Source: Clarkia xantiana subsp. parviflora (taxonomy: Eukaryota > Streptophyta > Magnoliopsida > Myrtales > Onagraceae). Taken from it: DNA of 64,000 bases. The notes under the pieces were generated by a model. The model saw only the letters and a program-made list of their open reading frames with translations, made no database searches and had not been told where the DNA came from. Positions 40,031 to 52,159 of this stretch are shown piece by piece. Location: positions 18,597,901 through 18,661,900 of the forward strand of contig JAPTYO010000013.1 in the NCBI GenBank assembly GCA_036873135.1, read 5' to 3'. The translations under genes were made by a program, and so were the position numbers. The first letter of the stretch is position 1. Every line of letters starts with the position of its first letter.

Positions 40031-41857
40031 TCACGTTTCAATTAGAGCAGTGCAAGGTTGTAGGATTTTTTTTTTTTTTTTTTGCATGGGGCCACTCTCA
40101 CACCGCTAAAGTATGGCTTACGGTAGCATGAATTTGGCTATGATAGACATGCTTCACTACCTCGATAAGCAATTGGAGAGTGAAGATTGTGAATCATAGC
40201 GGTGTGCAAGTGTTTTGGCTGGTTTGAATTTACAAGTGAAGTTGAGTTGGTGGGGTTCGATACTTGGCAGAGCGAGCTGCCACAGTGCTCAGTTAAATGT
40301 TTGCCTCGTTCTTGGTAAAGTGTGTGTAGCGTGTCTTAGTAAGTACTCGCACTATGTCTCGGTAAGTGCTTGCATTGTCTCGCTAAGTTCCTGTACCGTG
40401 CCAGCTTGCTCTAGTGCATCTAGCATGCATCCATAGTGCATCCAACTTGCATGCAATGTGCTTTGCGTGTCCCTAGCGTATCCAAGTGTGATTTCCAAGC
40501 TAAAGACCCAGCTATGCCCGAGCACAGTAAGTGCATTACAAGTGCATGGGTAAGTGTCCAAGTGAAGCCCATGTCCGGTAGGTGCATTGCAAGTGCAAGG
40601 ATGGTGTCCAGTAAGTGTTTTGCGACCAAGAAAGGTCCAAGGAAGCCGGGGTAGCTTCGAATGCCATGTTTGGTTGAAGAACAAGCCCAGACATTCGAGG
40701 AAGGAGGGAAAAACTGGATTTGGTGCAGCCAACCTGTTTCATAGCTGACAAGTAAAATCAATTATGTCAAAGACGTTGAAGATCCTATCTAGATATATTT
40801 AAGGGAACTTAGATATAGTTGTTTGTGTTGTAACTAGCTATAGATATACATGTGATAAATATATCTTAGCTATGAAGATAGGATTGAGATATGTTAAGTG
40901 TACATGTGAGTAAAGTGTACCACATCGGTTACGTACGATTGAAGAGTTGGAACACTATATAAGCTTGGTGAGCTACTCCTACTATCACCAATTGATTTTA
41001 GTAAGGAAACTCAGTGGGCTTATGTAGTGGGCCTGGGCTTGCTCCCCAGATTTAATCTCCTAACAACTGGTATAAGAGCCGGTGGCTCGGTCCAGGAAAT
41101 CGGGGAAGGCCCAAAATGGTGAGTCCCGGTAAGGACTGCGACAAGTGATACATGTTGTTTCGAGTTTGGCTTACGGCTCGGTGCATGACCTGGTCGTTCA
41201 AGGGGCTGGTTTAAAAATTCCACAGTTTGGTGCCGTGGACTTCCGGTTAAGGGGGAGTTACGATATGGGTAGACTCCCGGTTAAGGGGGAGCTACGGTGG
41301 ACTCACATGTAAGGGGGAGATTGTTAAGTATACATGTGAGTAAAGTGTACCACATCGGTTAAAATTGAAGAGTTGGAACACTATATAAGCTTGGTGGGCT
41401 ACTCCTATTATTACCAATTGGTTTTAGTAAGGAACCTCAGTGGGCTTACGTAGTGGGCCTGGGCTCGTTCCCAAGATTTAATCTCCTAACAAGATATACA
41501 TATATATTTCTCCTACAAACCATAGGAATTTCGTAGCTATATAAATGGAGTTTCCCTTGAGTTGTAAATCAGATTTTGGACACCCAACTGTGAGCGTCAA
41601 ACTGTGTGGGTGTAATCTGGTGTTGTGCCTTTGATGAAGAATAAAGAAAAGTGTTCCACATATTTATTGCTTGCTTGTTGATTTAGCTGTGTTGTTGTAT
41701 TTTTCCCTTGGGTTCGAGTTCCATTGGTGCCGTTGGCTTGTTCGCGAGATCCGTTGGCTTCATATGATTCGTGTAAAGGCTGGTGATTTGGAAGATAATC
41801 ACGCCACCAAGAGCTATATTTAAATGGAAAATTAGGATCAAAATATCCCTTGTGACA
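40031..41857 (+). repeat. Probable 5' LTR of an old LTR retrotransposon (contains a TRIM)
   Basis: This region lies upstream of a gag-like fragment. It shows a TATA-like GCTATATAAATGGAG (41535-41549), an AATAAAG polyadenylation-like signal (41640) and an end TTGTGACA (41850-41857) followed by GTGGTATCAAAC and, 45 bp later, TGGTATCAGAGC. These fit U3-R-U5 followed by a tRNA-iMet-type primer site. The left boundary is unclear. It contains word repeats such as AAGTGCATTGCAAGTGCA-like pieces around 40530-40600. The 600-bp TRIM at 40892 interrupts it. Confidence 0.4.
40892..41491 (+). mobile_element. TRIM retrotransposon (600 bp)
   Basis: A miniature LTR element with direct terminal repeats 40892-41065 and 41322-41491, both TGTTAAG...CCTAACA. 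The primer site reads TGGTATAAGAGCC (one change from TGGTATCAGAGC) at about 41068, and the polypurine tract AAGGGGGAGA is at 41311-41320. The flanking duplication is AGATA (40887-40891 and 41492-41496). The 256-bp interior has no coding capacity, as is usual for TRIMs. Orientation is given by the primer site on the left. Confidence 0.93.
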
Positions 41858-42416
41858 GTGGTATCAAACACACTAATCACTTCGGCGGAAGTGGTATCAG
41901 AGCTGCGTTTGTAGCTGCGGTTTGTTGAAGATGGCGTTGCCTTAACTGCGGTTTCTTGGAGAAGAAGAAGCTGTCATAGAATGATCATCATAGTTCTTGA
42001 AGAAATCCTTGCTAAGATTAGGGAAATTCTTGCGGAAGAGTCTGAGGAGGAGTCAACTTCTACGAGGCATGTGCTGGAACTTTCGGTCCACCTCTATGAG
42101 AAGTCGCACGAATTCGATGGTCGGATGGCTGATTTTGAGGCAAGGGTGGTAGGACAAGGAAATCATTTTCGTTAGGTGGAAGTCTTTGAGGATTCAACTC
42201 GTGAAGACCTGAAGCTGATAAAGAAGAGTGTGAACAGTCGGTCTAATGTTGCTCCAATAGTAAAGGTACGTGAACTAAAACCCTTTCAGGTGTTCGTGAT
42301 TCCCAGACACTGGAAGAGTTTCTATAGTGTATGGACCATTACTTTGAATATGTTGAAGTCCCTTAGTCGAAACAAGTGAGTTACGCAACTGCGGACTTTG
42401 AAGGTGATGAGATTGC
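41858..42416 (+). pseudogene. Gag fragment of the old LTR element
   Basis: After the primer site, two short plus frames (41981-42175 and 42176-42379) read as a Gag N-terminus. A coiled-coil-like acidic start is followed by LKPFQVFVIPRHWKSF, which with shifts matches the family pattern (KPFxGxRDxxxLExFL...), and by YATADFEGDEIA at about 42378-42416, matching the AxxLxGDAxxWW region. The sequence is cut at 42416, where the next LTR begins. The family (gypsy-like Gag) is a tentative call. Confidence 0.5.
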
Positions 42417-42668
42417 TGTTGAGTTGTGGATCCTGATTATCGCCGTTTGGGCCAACCCGACCCGGTAGTGTTTATGATTCTTTCTCCGCCGCTTTTATAA
42501 ATAGCATTGTATTTTCTGAAATTGTAACCACTGTGAATATCTAATAGAAACGCCAGCACCCGGAATTGTGGACGTAGGTCGAATTTGACTGAACCACGTT
42601 AAATTTTGTGTTCTCTATTGTTTTCTATATCGATACGTTTGTGAGTGTTGAGATAATCGATCCTAACA
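42417..42668 (+). repeat. 5' LTR and primer site of the Tnt1-like element
   Basis: About 252 bp from TGTTGAGTTG to GATCCTAACA, with a TATA box (TTATAAATAGC, about 42495). It is followed by the primer site TGGTATCAGAGC at 42671-42682. The left end is set by the break in the older gag frame and the TGTT start; the 3' LTR needed to confirm it is not in the window. Confidence 0.65.
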
Positions 42669-42709
42669 ACTGGTATCAGAGCTAAAGAGATTCAACACGA
42701 TCACCGAAG

Positions 42710-44377
42710 ATGGAGATGTCGAAAGTTGGAATAGAGAAGTTCAATGGAAGCAATTTTGGTTTCTGGAACATGCAGGTTGAAGATTATCTGTATCAAAAGG
42801 ATCTGTACGAGCCTTTGTCCGAGGAGAAGCCGGAGTCTATAACGGAGCAGCAGTGGAAGAATAAGGATCGACAAGCCATGGGGCTTATCCGATTGTGCTT
42901 GTCCAAGAACGCTCCTTTCAATATCATCAAGGAAACCTCGACAGCAGGTGTGTTGAAGGCGTCGTCGAACATGTACGAGAAACAACCGACAATGAACAAG
43001 GTATATTTGATGCGTCGACTGTTCAATTTACAGATGGTTGAAGATGGTCCTGTTGCTGAACACATAAATGCCTTTAATATGATTGTGTCGCAACTAAGTT
43101 CTGTTGAGATTTAATTTTGAGGATGAGGTTAAAGCTTTGATTTTGCTGGCATCTCTACCCGAGTTGTGGGATACTATTGTTTCCGCAGTTAGTATTTCCC
43201 GTGGTTCTGAGAAGTTGAAGTTTGAAGAAATCCGAGATGTGGTTCTCAGCGAAAGCATTCGCAAACGAGAAATTGGTGCTCTTAGTGTTGGCAGAAGGGG
43301 GAGAAGTAAATCAAAGGGTCAGAATCAGCATGGACGCTCAAAATCAAGTAACAGAGTGAATTCTCCAGGAAGACCACAAGGATCATGTTGCAACTGTGGT
43401 GGAAAATGCCATTTTCGATTTGATTGTCCAAAACCAAAGAAGCAGAATCACAAATCTGGCAATTATAAAGATTCTGTGAACTCAACAGAAGACATTGGAG
43501 ATGCTCTAATCCTCAGTGTGAGTAGCTCACTTGAATCCTGGATTTTGGATTCTGGAGCATTGTTTCATTCTTCTCCAAGCAAGGAGTTCTTCCGAAATTT
43601 CAAGTCTGGAAAGTTTGGAAATGTGTACCTTGCCGAAAACAAGGCATTGGAGATTGGAGCAAAGGGGAATGTCTGCATACACACACCAGTAGGAAATCAG
43701 TGGACATTGGAAGATGTCAGATATATTCTTGGTCTCAAGAAGAATCTGATCTCGGTTGGTCAGTTGGATAGCACATGTTATGCAGCAGAGTTTGGGAATG
43801 GTTCGTGGAAGATTAAGAAGGGTGCTATGGTTGTAGCAAGGGGCATCTGGAACCTTATACACCAGTGAAGGGTGTATAAACACAGCTGTTGCTTAGGAAA
43901 GTGCATCCAGTTCATGCCTGTGGCATAACAGACTTGGACACATGAGTGTTAAAGGGATGAAGATGCTGGTGGAGAAAGGACTTCTAGAGGGATTGAAGCA
44001 TGTTGACATGAGGCTGTGTGAAAGCTGTGTCATGGGGAAGCAGAAACAAGCTAGTTTCTCAAAGACCCCAAGGGAGACAAAGAAGGAGAGGTTGGAATTG
44101 ATCCATACAGATGTTTGGGGACCAGCTCCAGTTTTATCACTTGGCGGATCCAGGTTCTACGTTACCTTCATTGATGATTTAAGTAGGAAGGTATAGGTCT
44201 ATTACTTGAATCACAAGTCAGACGTGTTTTCTACTTTCAAGAAGTGGTAAGCTGAAGTTGAGAATCAGATTGGGTTAAAGATCAAATATCTGAGATCTGA
44301 CAACGGAGGGGAGTATGAAAATTCAGAATTCATAAAGTTCTGTGCGGCTGAGGGAATTATACTGATGAGGACAATTC
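42710..44377 (+). pseudogene. Gag-protease-integrase of the Tnt1-like element (broken)
   Basis: The frame starts at 42710 with KFNGSNFGFWNMQVEDYLYQK, the Tnt1-type Gag start, and shifts near 43105-43114. It continues at 43104-43868 with the CX2CX4HX4C knuckle (CCNCGGKCHFRFDC) and the protease motif SWILDSGALFHSS (DSGA). After a stop it resumes with the pre-integrase domain (RLGHMSVKGMKML, CESCVMGKQKQASF) and the integrase core start ([30 protein letters not shown]). Further stops lie near 44194 and 44249. The sequence ends at 44377 in the integrase region, cut by X+. Confidence 0.85.
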
Positions 44378-45583
44378 TGTAAGCATATGGTGATGGGCAC
44401 CGTAATTGGTAGCCCATAATATGTATCGTTTACCTAAGAAAATTAGGTATATGTCACATTAGGGTTATTGGGCTAGACCCAAATTCCAATTGACATGAGA
44501 GGCCTAAAATTGGGCCTCCCTATGCATAGTGGCCAGCCGAAATAATGGTGTGGGCAAAGTGGACTTTTGTCCACTTTGCTCCTCCTATAAATACATGGTG
44601 TTAGGGGATTTTTAAGGTTAATCACTATTCCCTCATTAGAGTGTTTTAGAGAGAAAAACCCTCCCACCCACACCTAAGTATTTCGGCCGAACCTTTGCTT
44701 TACCCAAGGTGTGGCAATTTGCTTTCTAAGCAAACACTCCAGAGATCTGTCCCCGTGCCAAGAATCGATCAGAGGCTTTGCTGTGGAGACTATACCACGT
44801 AGGGCTTCCTTAACCAGAACCTCTACGGGTGCCTTCCGGTGGATCGTGAACTCCTTGTAGAAGGATCTAGGGACTACGGATCACGTTTGAGGTATGTGCG
44901 AATCTTCCACTGCGTAATTTCGATTATTAGCATGTACCATGATTTAGTATCCGTAGTGATTACTCCCCGTAATCTAACAGTGGTATCAGAGCCTGTGTTA
45001 GGAGTTCATGATTTTGATAAATTGATGTTCTTGAAATTTAAAGACAACCGAAATTTTTAAAAGAAAATTTTAAAATTTTCGATTTTTAAGGTTGATGGTA
45101 AAACCGAAATTTTCATGATGTTCTTAGTTAATTTTATGTTCATGATCTTCAAGAAAAGTGTAATATTTATCAAAATCAAATATTGGATTTGAGATCTTAT
45201 TAAAATTTGATCTTGAAATTTGCCCACTTGTTCCTAATTTGGTGTTTGTGCCGAAAGTTTTAATGATTTTTCAAGGAAATATTTTTAATTTCTTGGTCTC
45301 AAGCAAATAAATTTCGGCACACACACATTAAAATATTGTTTACCATATTTTAATTTTTAATTAAGGTAACAATATATCTATAATTGGGAACATTAGGATA
45401 GATTCACATTAATATAGAAATATATATAACTATCAATATATCTAAATATTTAATAGGGTTAAAGATATTATTGATAGATTTAGTTACCTAAAAGATTGAG
45501 AAAATATATTGTCAGTATATTTGTTACCCTATTAAAGATATTGACAATAAATAAATATATATCAACATATATAAGCCGAATTT

Positions 45584-45649
<66 letters not shown>

Positions 45650-45715
45650 ATTGATTTAATCTTATAGATAGAATCTTGGCAATATATATATATATATGTT
45701 AGTGATTTGGCAGAA

Positions 45716-45746
<31 letters not shown>

Positions 45747-45807
45747 GAAATTATTTTATATAAGAAATGTTACTTGGTGGCTAAGTTAAATATTTTTGGG
45801 CTTTAAA
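44378..45807 (+). mobile_element. Copia-type element X+, left part (LTR and leader)
   Basis: The plus-strand 5' LTR (44378-44979) begins TGTAAGCATATGG and ends GTAATCTAACA, with TATA (CTATAAATACATGG) near 44586. The primer site TGGTATCAGAGC is at 44981-44992, and about 800 bp of AT-rich leader follows with a long (AT)n. The leader is cut at 45807 by insertion of X- and resumes at 63135. The matching pieces in X- confirm that the two belong to one family. Confidence 0.87.
45583..45645. repeat. (AT)n microsatellite
   Basis: A pure AT run of about 60 bp, with a second one at 45715-45742 and a third of about 50 bp at 61798-61848 in the corresponding leader of X-. Length differs between copies, as expected from replication slippage. 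Confidence 0.95.
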
Positions 45808-46368
45808 TGTTAGATTACGGGGAGTAATTACTACGGAAACTTAAACATGGTATGTGCTAGTAATATCAATTACGCAGCGGAAAGTTTACACATACCTCAA
45901 GAGTAACCGTAGTCCAAGATCCTTACTCAAGGGAGTTCGCGATCCTCCGGTCGAGACCCATAGAGGTTCTTGTTAGAGAAGCCCTACGTGGTGCAGCTCC
46001 ACAACAAAGCCTATGATCGATTCTTGGCACGGGGACAGATCTCTAGAGAGTTTGCTCGAAAGCAATTTGGCACACCCTAGGTGTTATATGTTTTGGCCGA
46101 ACCTTGTGGTGTGGGAGTAGGTTTTTTCTCTCTAAAACACTCTAAAATTTCCCTAACACCTCTTATTTATAGGAGGAGTAAAGTGGACAAAAGTCCACTT
46201 TACCCCACCACGCCGGACTATGTATTTGGGGAGGCCCAATTTTGGGCTTCCCATGTCAATTGGGATTTGGGTCTAGCCCAATTACCCTATTGTGACATTA
46301 ACCCAAGTTCATTAGGTAAACTATACATATTATGAGTTACCAATTACGGCGCCCACCATATGCTTACA
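45808..46368 (-). repeat. 3' LTR of X-
   Basis: 561 bp from TGTTAGATTACGG to ATGCTTACA. It is shorter than the 5' LTR (595 bp) by small deletions, among them the TTGTGAGGGATTTATGA piece near 62869. The polypurine tract GAGTGGGAGC (minus) abuts its inner edge at 46369-46378. Confidence 0.9.
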
Positions 46369-46378
46369 GCTCCCACTC

Positions 46379-47502
46379 GCTGGAATGGGAGGGTGCCTGT
46401 TAATGTAATGTTGTCCAAATCCGCATCAACATTTCTCCCATTTGATCTGCTCCACGCTTCCGAATAGTTCATACGAGGTTTGCCGTGCAACCGGTGGATA
46501 CGACGGGCATCGTGCTACTCATCTATTAGGAGTATTGTAGCGTCCGCGGAACTTTGATTCCCTTTTCTCTAATCAACATGTTATAAATAACATTTTTATA
46601 TTGTACCGCGATGTATCCTAGGTCAACTGATAATTCTCCATTTGCCTAGTTTCCACATAGGAACACTTCTCCAAGGCATCCGTACAAGTATTCAAACCCT
46701 TCAACTAATATCCGGCTGGTGGCCACCTTGTGAATACAAGAATCGGTGAATTACAGGTGAGCTTGAACATCCCCATCGCTCATACCCTTAGTCAAACTTA
46801 ACCGGTTTCCAAGACGTGGTCACTGGGCCTTTTTGTTCAGCATTACGCTCGTACGCCGGGAAGCGGGCATTGAGCCTGATTTTAGGTATGAGTTCTGAGT
46901 CCATGAGGATACTTCGGGTGCCTCTTCATAAGGCTCTCGGGATCAATCACACGCTCGAGGTGAAGAAGTTTGCGCCCGCAAAAAACACGAGGATTCCTTC
47001 CTAGCACAACTGAGTTGTGACCCCGTGGTCGGACATGGCACATGTAGTATGAAACACAAGTTGATAGCATACCTGAACCTTTTGGGTTGACAGGAAATGG
47101 ATATGTCGATCATGCTATCACAGATTCTCATCTGGCCCATAATGTGGTTAAATGACAAACTTAGTTCATCACGGCGATATGCGAAACAAAGATCACGTAG
47201 AGTTAATTCGAAATAAGATAATCGTCTCGCTTAATCAGGTTTATCCCCCTGACTCTTAGCCGGTCTTTTTTGGTGGAGGCCTCCCTTTACCACAAGACGA
47301 CCGTACATGTGTGACTAGGTAAGACCCACATTCGACATAGTTTTGCAGAGGATTGCGTCCTCCTACGACTTAGTTTATAGACCGTAAATATGATGTAATC
47401 AAATCATTATGACGTCGATTGATCATAAACTCGGTTTCAATTCTTTAACTTACAAAATGTAACTTTCTAATATCAAAATATTATCACAGATACATGCCAT
47501 TT
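46379..47502 (-). other. 3' non-coding region of X-
   Basis: About 1.1 kb between the RNase H end and the polypurine tract. No open frame with recognisable homology. Several short shadow frames are present. Confidence 0.5.
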
Positions 47503-48900
47503 CTAAACCCTACGCAATCCAAGCAGTTTTACATGCTTTTCAAATATCTCCCTGCGTAGTGGCTTAGTTAATGGGTCCGAAATAATATTATCAGTGGAAA
47601 AGTATTCCATAGTGATTATATTGTCTTCTACCATAAATTTAGCAAAAAAATATTTTACATCAATGTGTTTGGTCCTACTATGGTACTTCGGATTCTTAAC
47701 TGCCGCAATGGCTGCCTGACTGTCAGAGAACACCTTCACAAGTTTACTCTCGACGTCACCATTAAGCAGCGCAGTAAGAAGCCTTTTTAGCCAGTCTGCT
47801 TCCTGTGCATTCTTAGAGAGAGCTACGAATTCCGATTCCATCGTTGACAGCGTGACCCAGGTTTGCTTCTTGCTCGTCCATGAAATGGCGGCTTTAGCAA
47901 GGAGGAACACTCCCCCTGTGGTGGACTTACGATCATCCGGATCGCCACGATGGTCGGCGTCACTGTAGCCGGTCAATTCTAACTTCCCGCCCTCTTAGCA
48001 CAGAGCATAGTCGGCAGTACCTTTCAGATAACGAATTATTCGTTTTACAGCCTTTAAATGTTGATAGCCATGATCTGATTGGAAACGTGCTACTAGGCCC
48101 ACGACATAACAGATATCAGGACGGGTGCATTGCATGGAGTACATCAAACTACTAACCATGCTTAAATATTCTGCACCCTTCAACTGTTCGCGCTCTGCCA
48201 GGTTCTTGGGGCCGTCACGTTTTGACAGTGCGCACCTAGATACCACCGGCGTATCCACGGGTTTGACATCCTGTAATTTGAACCTTTTCAACAGCTTGTT
48301 TATATAGGTTTCTTGAGATAGACACAATTTCCGGGTAGCCCGATCTCTAGCAATTTTAATGCCTAAGATATACATGGCCTCTCCCATGTCTTTCATCTCA
48401 AATACAAATGCTAACCAGGATTTGACTTATTCATGAAACTCATGTCGTTTGCAGCAATGAGTATGTCGTCTACGTATAAGGTTAAGATGAAATACTTGGA
48501 CTCGGAGGTCTTATAATACACGCATGGATCCTCGTGAAGATTCACGAATCCGTTTCCTACGATTTCTTCTTGGAATCTGCGGTACCATTTCCGAGACGAC
48601 TGTTTAAGACCATAGATGGACCTTTGGAGTTTACAAACTCTACGTTCGTTACCAGGAGTAATGAAACCCTCCGGTTGCTCCATGTAGATCTCTTCCTCCA
48701 GGTTTCCGTGGAGGAATGCGGTCCTAACATCCATTTGGTGCAGCTCAAGATCGAGACTTGCGACCAAGACCATTAATGGCCCTAACCGTGGTTTTACGGA
48801 CAGTCAGTGAGTTTCTCTTATCAATGTCCACTCCGTGAATTGGGTAAGTCCTTTCGCAATAAGTCGGGTCGTTCGACCTTTTTCCATCAATGGTGAGCCT
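47503..48900 (-). pseudogene. RT and RNase H remnants of X-
   Basis: From right to left: a degenerate RT start (RLIAKGLTQFT, near 48860-48890), LELHQMDVRTAFLHGNL and LYVDDILIAAND (48411-48773), the RT end (MGEAMYILGIKIARDR, 47995-48396), and RNase H (GYSDADHRGDPDDRKSTTG, TLSTMESEFVAL, SRTKHIDVKYFF, 47503-47976). Each segment is in another frame or separated by a stop. All catalytic signatures of copia RT (MDVRTAFL, YVDD) and RNase H are still present, so the loss of function is by frame breaks. Confidence 0.9.
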
Positions 48901-50827
48901 TACTTCAGGGCTCACCTTATCCTTGCGCTCCTATGGTTAGCAGGTAAATCAACTATAGACTATAATGGATTTCATTTAGGCGATCTCTCTCATTTAATAT
49001 TTTCCTCCATTTCTCCACTTGATGTCTTTCCAATGCTTGTCAACAGTTTTTCACCTTACTCAATAGGATACTTGCCTTTGACTCTCGTCTAGGCATTGCG
49101 AGTCCCATTTATTAGTCTGATATTTCCTCCCACTCGGAATAATGCTTCTTATCCTAGCATCATATCTGTTGGAACGATTCTCCCACTCGGAACAATGCTT
49201 CTTATCGGAGCATTGTCTCTATTGGGAACAAGAGCAGTGCTAGAACCTTGACTTGCAACTTTTCTATGACAACCTCTTGGTCTCGGGGTTTTACTTCCGA
49301 GATGCATTCCTTGATCACTAGGATCTGGAACAAAGTATGGTTGGTTCACTCCCATTGGAAACAACGGGTATTTCAGGTAGTTGTGTCATTCCTGATTTAG
49401 CTATATGACCATCAGGTTCAACATGATTCGTCTCAACATCAACAGTGTTTATGTGTGGCAGGGTTAATTCCTCCCACTGGATTTACTATGAAAATGTTCC
49501 CATTCTCATTTACCATGTCATTCATTTGAGTTGCTGGTTCAAATCTCTCCTACTCGAATTAAGTGGGACCTGATTGTCATTGTTATTCTGCTCCGTTTGA
49601 TCATGACTTTGTTGATTGAAACTGTTCATGCATTTGGAAAATTCGCCCTCTTAGTGATGTACTGTCTCATATTCGACCTCGACACTATTTTATAATCAAG
49701 CTGTAAACAGGTATTTTCTAAGAGTAACGGGAGTACTCTTAGCCTAAATACGTGTTTATTGCGTAAATTAATATCGCATGGTGATATGATTTAACTTATT
49801 ATCACCTTTCAGCTATAATGGCGACGTATCTTACCGATATTAATGGAACACAGTTTTACATTTATGTGAATCATCTTTCATCATCCTATAGGGAACCTTT
49901 GATAGAATGACTCCAACATTATACAAACTGTGCTTCTTGAAGTGCGTCTTTTAACTTGAATGCCTAGCCTAACTTATCGTTCAAGGCTGATGAAAGGAAA
50001 ATCGTTTAACCGACTTCATCCTTCTTCGTTTGCTAACTTATCTCAGAGATTTTATCCCATCTCTGAACTGAGCGTTTGAGGTTTTCACCTTATGTGTCAG
50101 CTGATACTTTTATAAGGTCGTGGTAGCTTCCGAAGCCTCTACCGATGTAAACGTTATCAATAAGTTGTTTCCGAAGGAACGCAAACGAAAATTCAGCACA
50201 TCATTATTCAAACACTTCATTGTTAAATTCATTTTATGAAAACGATGTGTTCCGTCTATCGAGGTCCACTTGCGCAAGGCACAATTTACTATGGGGTTTA
50301 AAACCCTTGGTTAAATCGTCTCATTTCTGAATTTAATTCAATTTAATCCAATCAGTTTCAAACATGATCATCATTACCGTTTATTTTATTCAATGGAGTA
50401 ATACAAAATGAGTTTTTAATCAGTTAATTCTTGGAGCTACGCAATCGATGGATTTTAATTGCATGATCTAGTCCATAGATTTAGATGTATGAGGAAATGT
50501 ATGGATTTTCTTGATTCTGTCATTTATGATGTCATTCTCATTTTGGTTATTTACTTATTTCGGATCGATCCTGTTCTTAACCGAGTCGATTAACCTTGAT
50601 AAGCATAATACTTTTTGAAATGAAAGGTAACTACTTTATTCAATGAAACCGAAATAATGTATTCCAAATTCATAAAGTAAACAAATAGAAAAACCAACAC
50701 TGAACAATACTGGGGTCTCAGATCTCAAACTCGAAGCAGTCATGATGAAGTTTTATGGACTAGATGTCTTAACCGAAATGTACCCAAAGGTACTGATATC
50801 ATGGTGAGTAAAGCTCCGGCTCATCGT
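48901..50827 (-). other. Degenerate middle of X- (integrase not recognisable)
   Basis: About 1.9 kb where integrase and protease would be expected. A short frame at 49149-49364 is Pro-, Arg- and Ser-rich, like the linker between integrase and RT. Words such as CCTCCCACT and CGGAA recur. No zinc finger or D-D-E motif was found on the minus strand by eye. Confidence 0.4.
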
Positions 50828-51442
50828 TTAGACTTCTTTTTGCATACTGATGAATCTTTCATCGAATGCCTCGGGCTCTTTTGGAAAATTTCCTTCTTTC
50901 TCATCTGTTTCGAATAGGTCCATTCCAGTCTTGATCGATTTGATCAAACACGTTAGGCCTTTCTCGTTAACAAACCATGAAAGAGGAAACATCCTCTTTA
51001 CCTTCTGAGCCCGAGTCCATACGTCCAACTCATCAGCGGGATCATGATAGGCAATTATGCCGTCATCACTGCATAGAACACTAAAGTATTCTGCCATCAA
51101 GGCTCTAGGTTCGGCGGCCTTACCCTTACCGAAGCGAAGGTATATGGCACACCAAAGATGCAATGCGCTGAGTTGCGAAAACTCTTCTTCTACTTCGTCT
51201 TTCAGCCGTGAGAGGATCAACTCTCGTGCATTTCGATCCTTCCTCAACCTTTTCTTGCTGTTGCTATCATGTGGGTTTTTGTATTCGTCCAAGCTTAGCC
51301 TATCCGCCGTCGGATTGATCTGATCGTCAAGATCCGCAGGGATCAGAAGATCCATAACATTATCGCTCCATGCATCGTAATCCATGCCGTCCATATTGCA
51401 TGGCTCGTAGAACTGTACCGGTTCAGCCATGAAAACTAACAT
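50828..51442 (-). CDS. Gag-like protein of X-
   Basis: An open frame of about 200 residues. It resembles a copia Gag N-terminal region: GMDYDAWSDNVMDLLI at the start (compare the N-Y-x-x-W-x-x-x-M pattern), then ARELILSRLKDEVEEEFSQL and SALHLWCAIYLRFG (compare A-x-x-LW-x-x-L-x-x-x-Y). It continues with a Leu- and Phe-rich region. The likely start is the Met in MAEPVQFYEP at about 51430. No zinc knuckle is present, so the frame is short or ends early. Assignment is from position and weak pattern. Confidence 0.5.
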   Translation of the reverse strand: MLVFMAEPVQFYEPCNMDGMDYDAWSDNVMDLLIPADLDDQINPTADRLSLDEYKNPHDSNSKKRLRKDRNARELILSRLKDEVEEEFSQLSALHLWCAIYLRFGKGKAAEPRALMAEYFSVLCSDDGIIAYHDPADELDVWTRAQKVKRMFPLSWFVNEKGLTCLIKSIKTGMDLFETDEKEGNFPKEPEAFDERFISMQKEV

Positions 51443-52159
51443 ATTGATGGTTATGCAAGAATCAGGGAGACAATAATATTTTGAGAAAGAATTACATACA
51501 TCAAATACCTATTAAGATGGAATCCGACAAATAATGATTCCTCAGTAATCTAAACCAACCGACCACCAGTAAACCAATGGAAGAGGCACACTATCGCCGT
51601 CTTCTATATAATAAATCAGTCTCTTAAAATGGTTTTAATCGCAAATTACCGGAACGAGAATATTAAAATAAGTATACCCGATCTTGGCTTTCCCAAGGCC
51701 CTTTTTGTTTTGGAAAATCATTCCGATGAATTCACTCATGCATACATAATTCTACTATCCATGTAAATTATCATATGCCAGTAACATTCATCATACACAC
51801 CACACACGTTCTTACGCGTCATGCATCTAATGTTCCGAGGAACTCATGCTTGCATTCATAATTCTACTTACAAGTAAATTGTCAAATGTAATTTCATTCT
51901 CAACATTCCAACATACGTGTCAAACATGTATCATTCACATCAATCATACATATTTGGCGATTGGTTTTCGGTTTTAAAATAATTTTAAACATTAGGGGGC
52001 TGATTTGCAATTCATGCTTACATTAAATTACACAAACTTCTAGACATGAATCCTAGGCATTCCCAACCATCACAACATGTCTATCCTAGTGCGCATTCCA
52101 TATATTTAACCAGGGTTCCGCCCACAACATGCAATATCGAGCTAGCTTGACTTAGTCAA
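51443..52159 (-). other. Leader of X-, part next to gag
   Basis: Non-coding, AT-rich. From about 51850 on it is the reverse complement of 63720-64000, the leader of X+. It ends with the GTCAA target duplication (52155-52159) of E2. Confidence 0.75.

Larger units (their letters stand above)
42417..44377 (+). mobile_element. Tnt1-like Ty1/copia element, 5' part
   Basis: The 5' part of a plus-strand copia element, from its 5' LTR to the middle of integrase, where element X+ is inserted. The remainder would lie beyond the right edge of the window. It is itself inserted in an older gag. Gag, knuckle, protease, pre-integrase and integrase start are recognisable, with a frameshift and stops. Confidence 0.85.

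Noticed and set aside
40352..40761. Overlapping frames of 126 and 113 codons at 40352-40761 as a gene
   Set aside because: Composition follows GTGCATT/GCAAGTG word repeats, both strands are open, and no homology is recognised.
46816..47158. Short frames in the 3' region of X- as a gene
   Set aside because: Short, overlapping on both strands and without homology.
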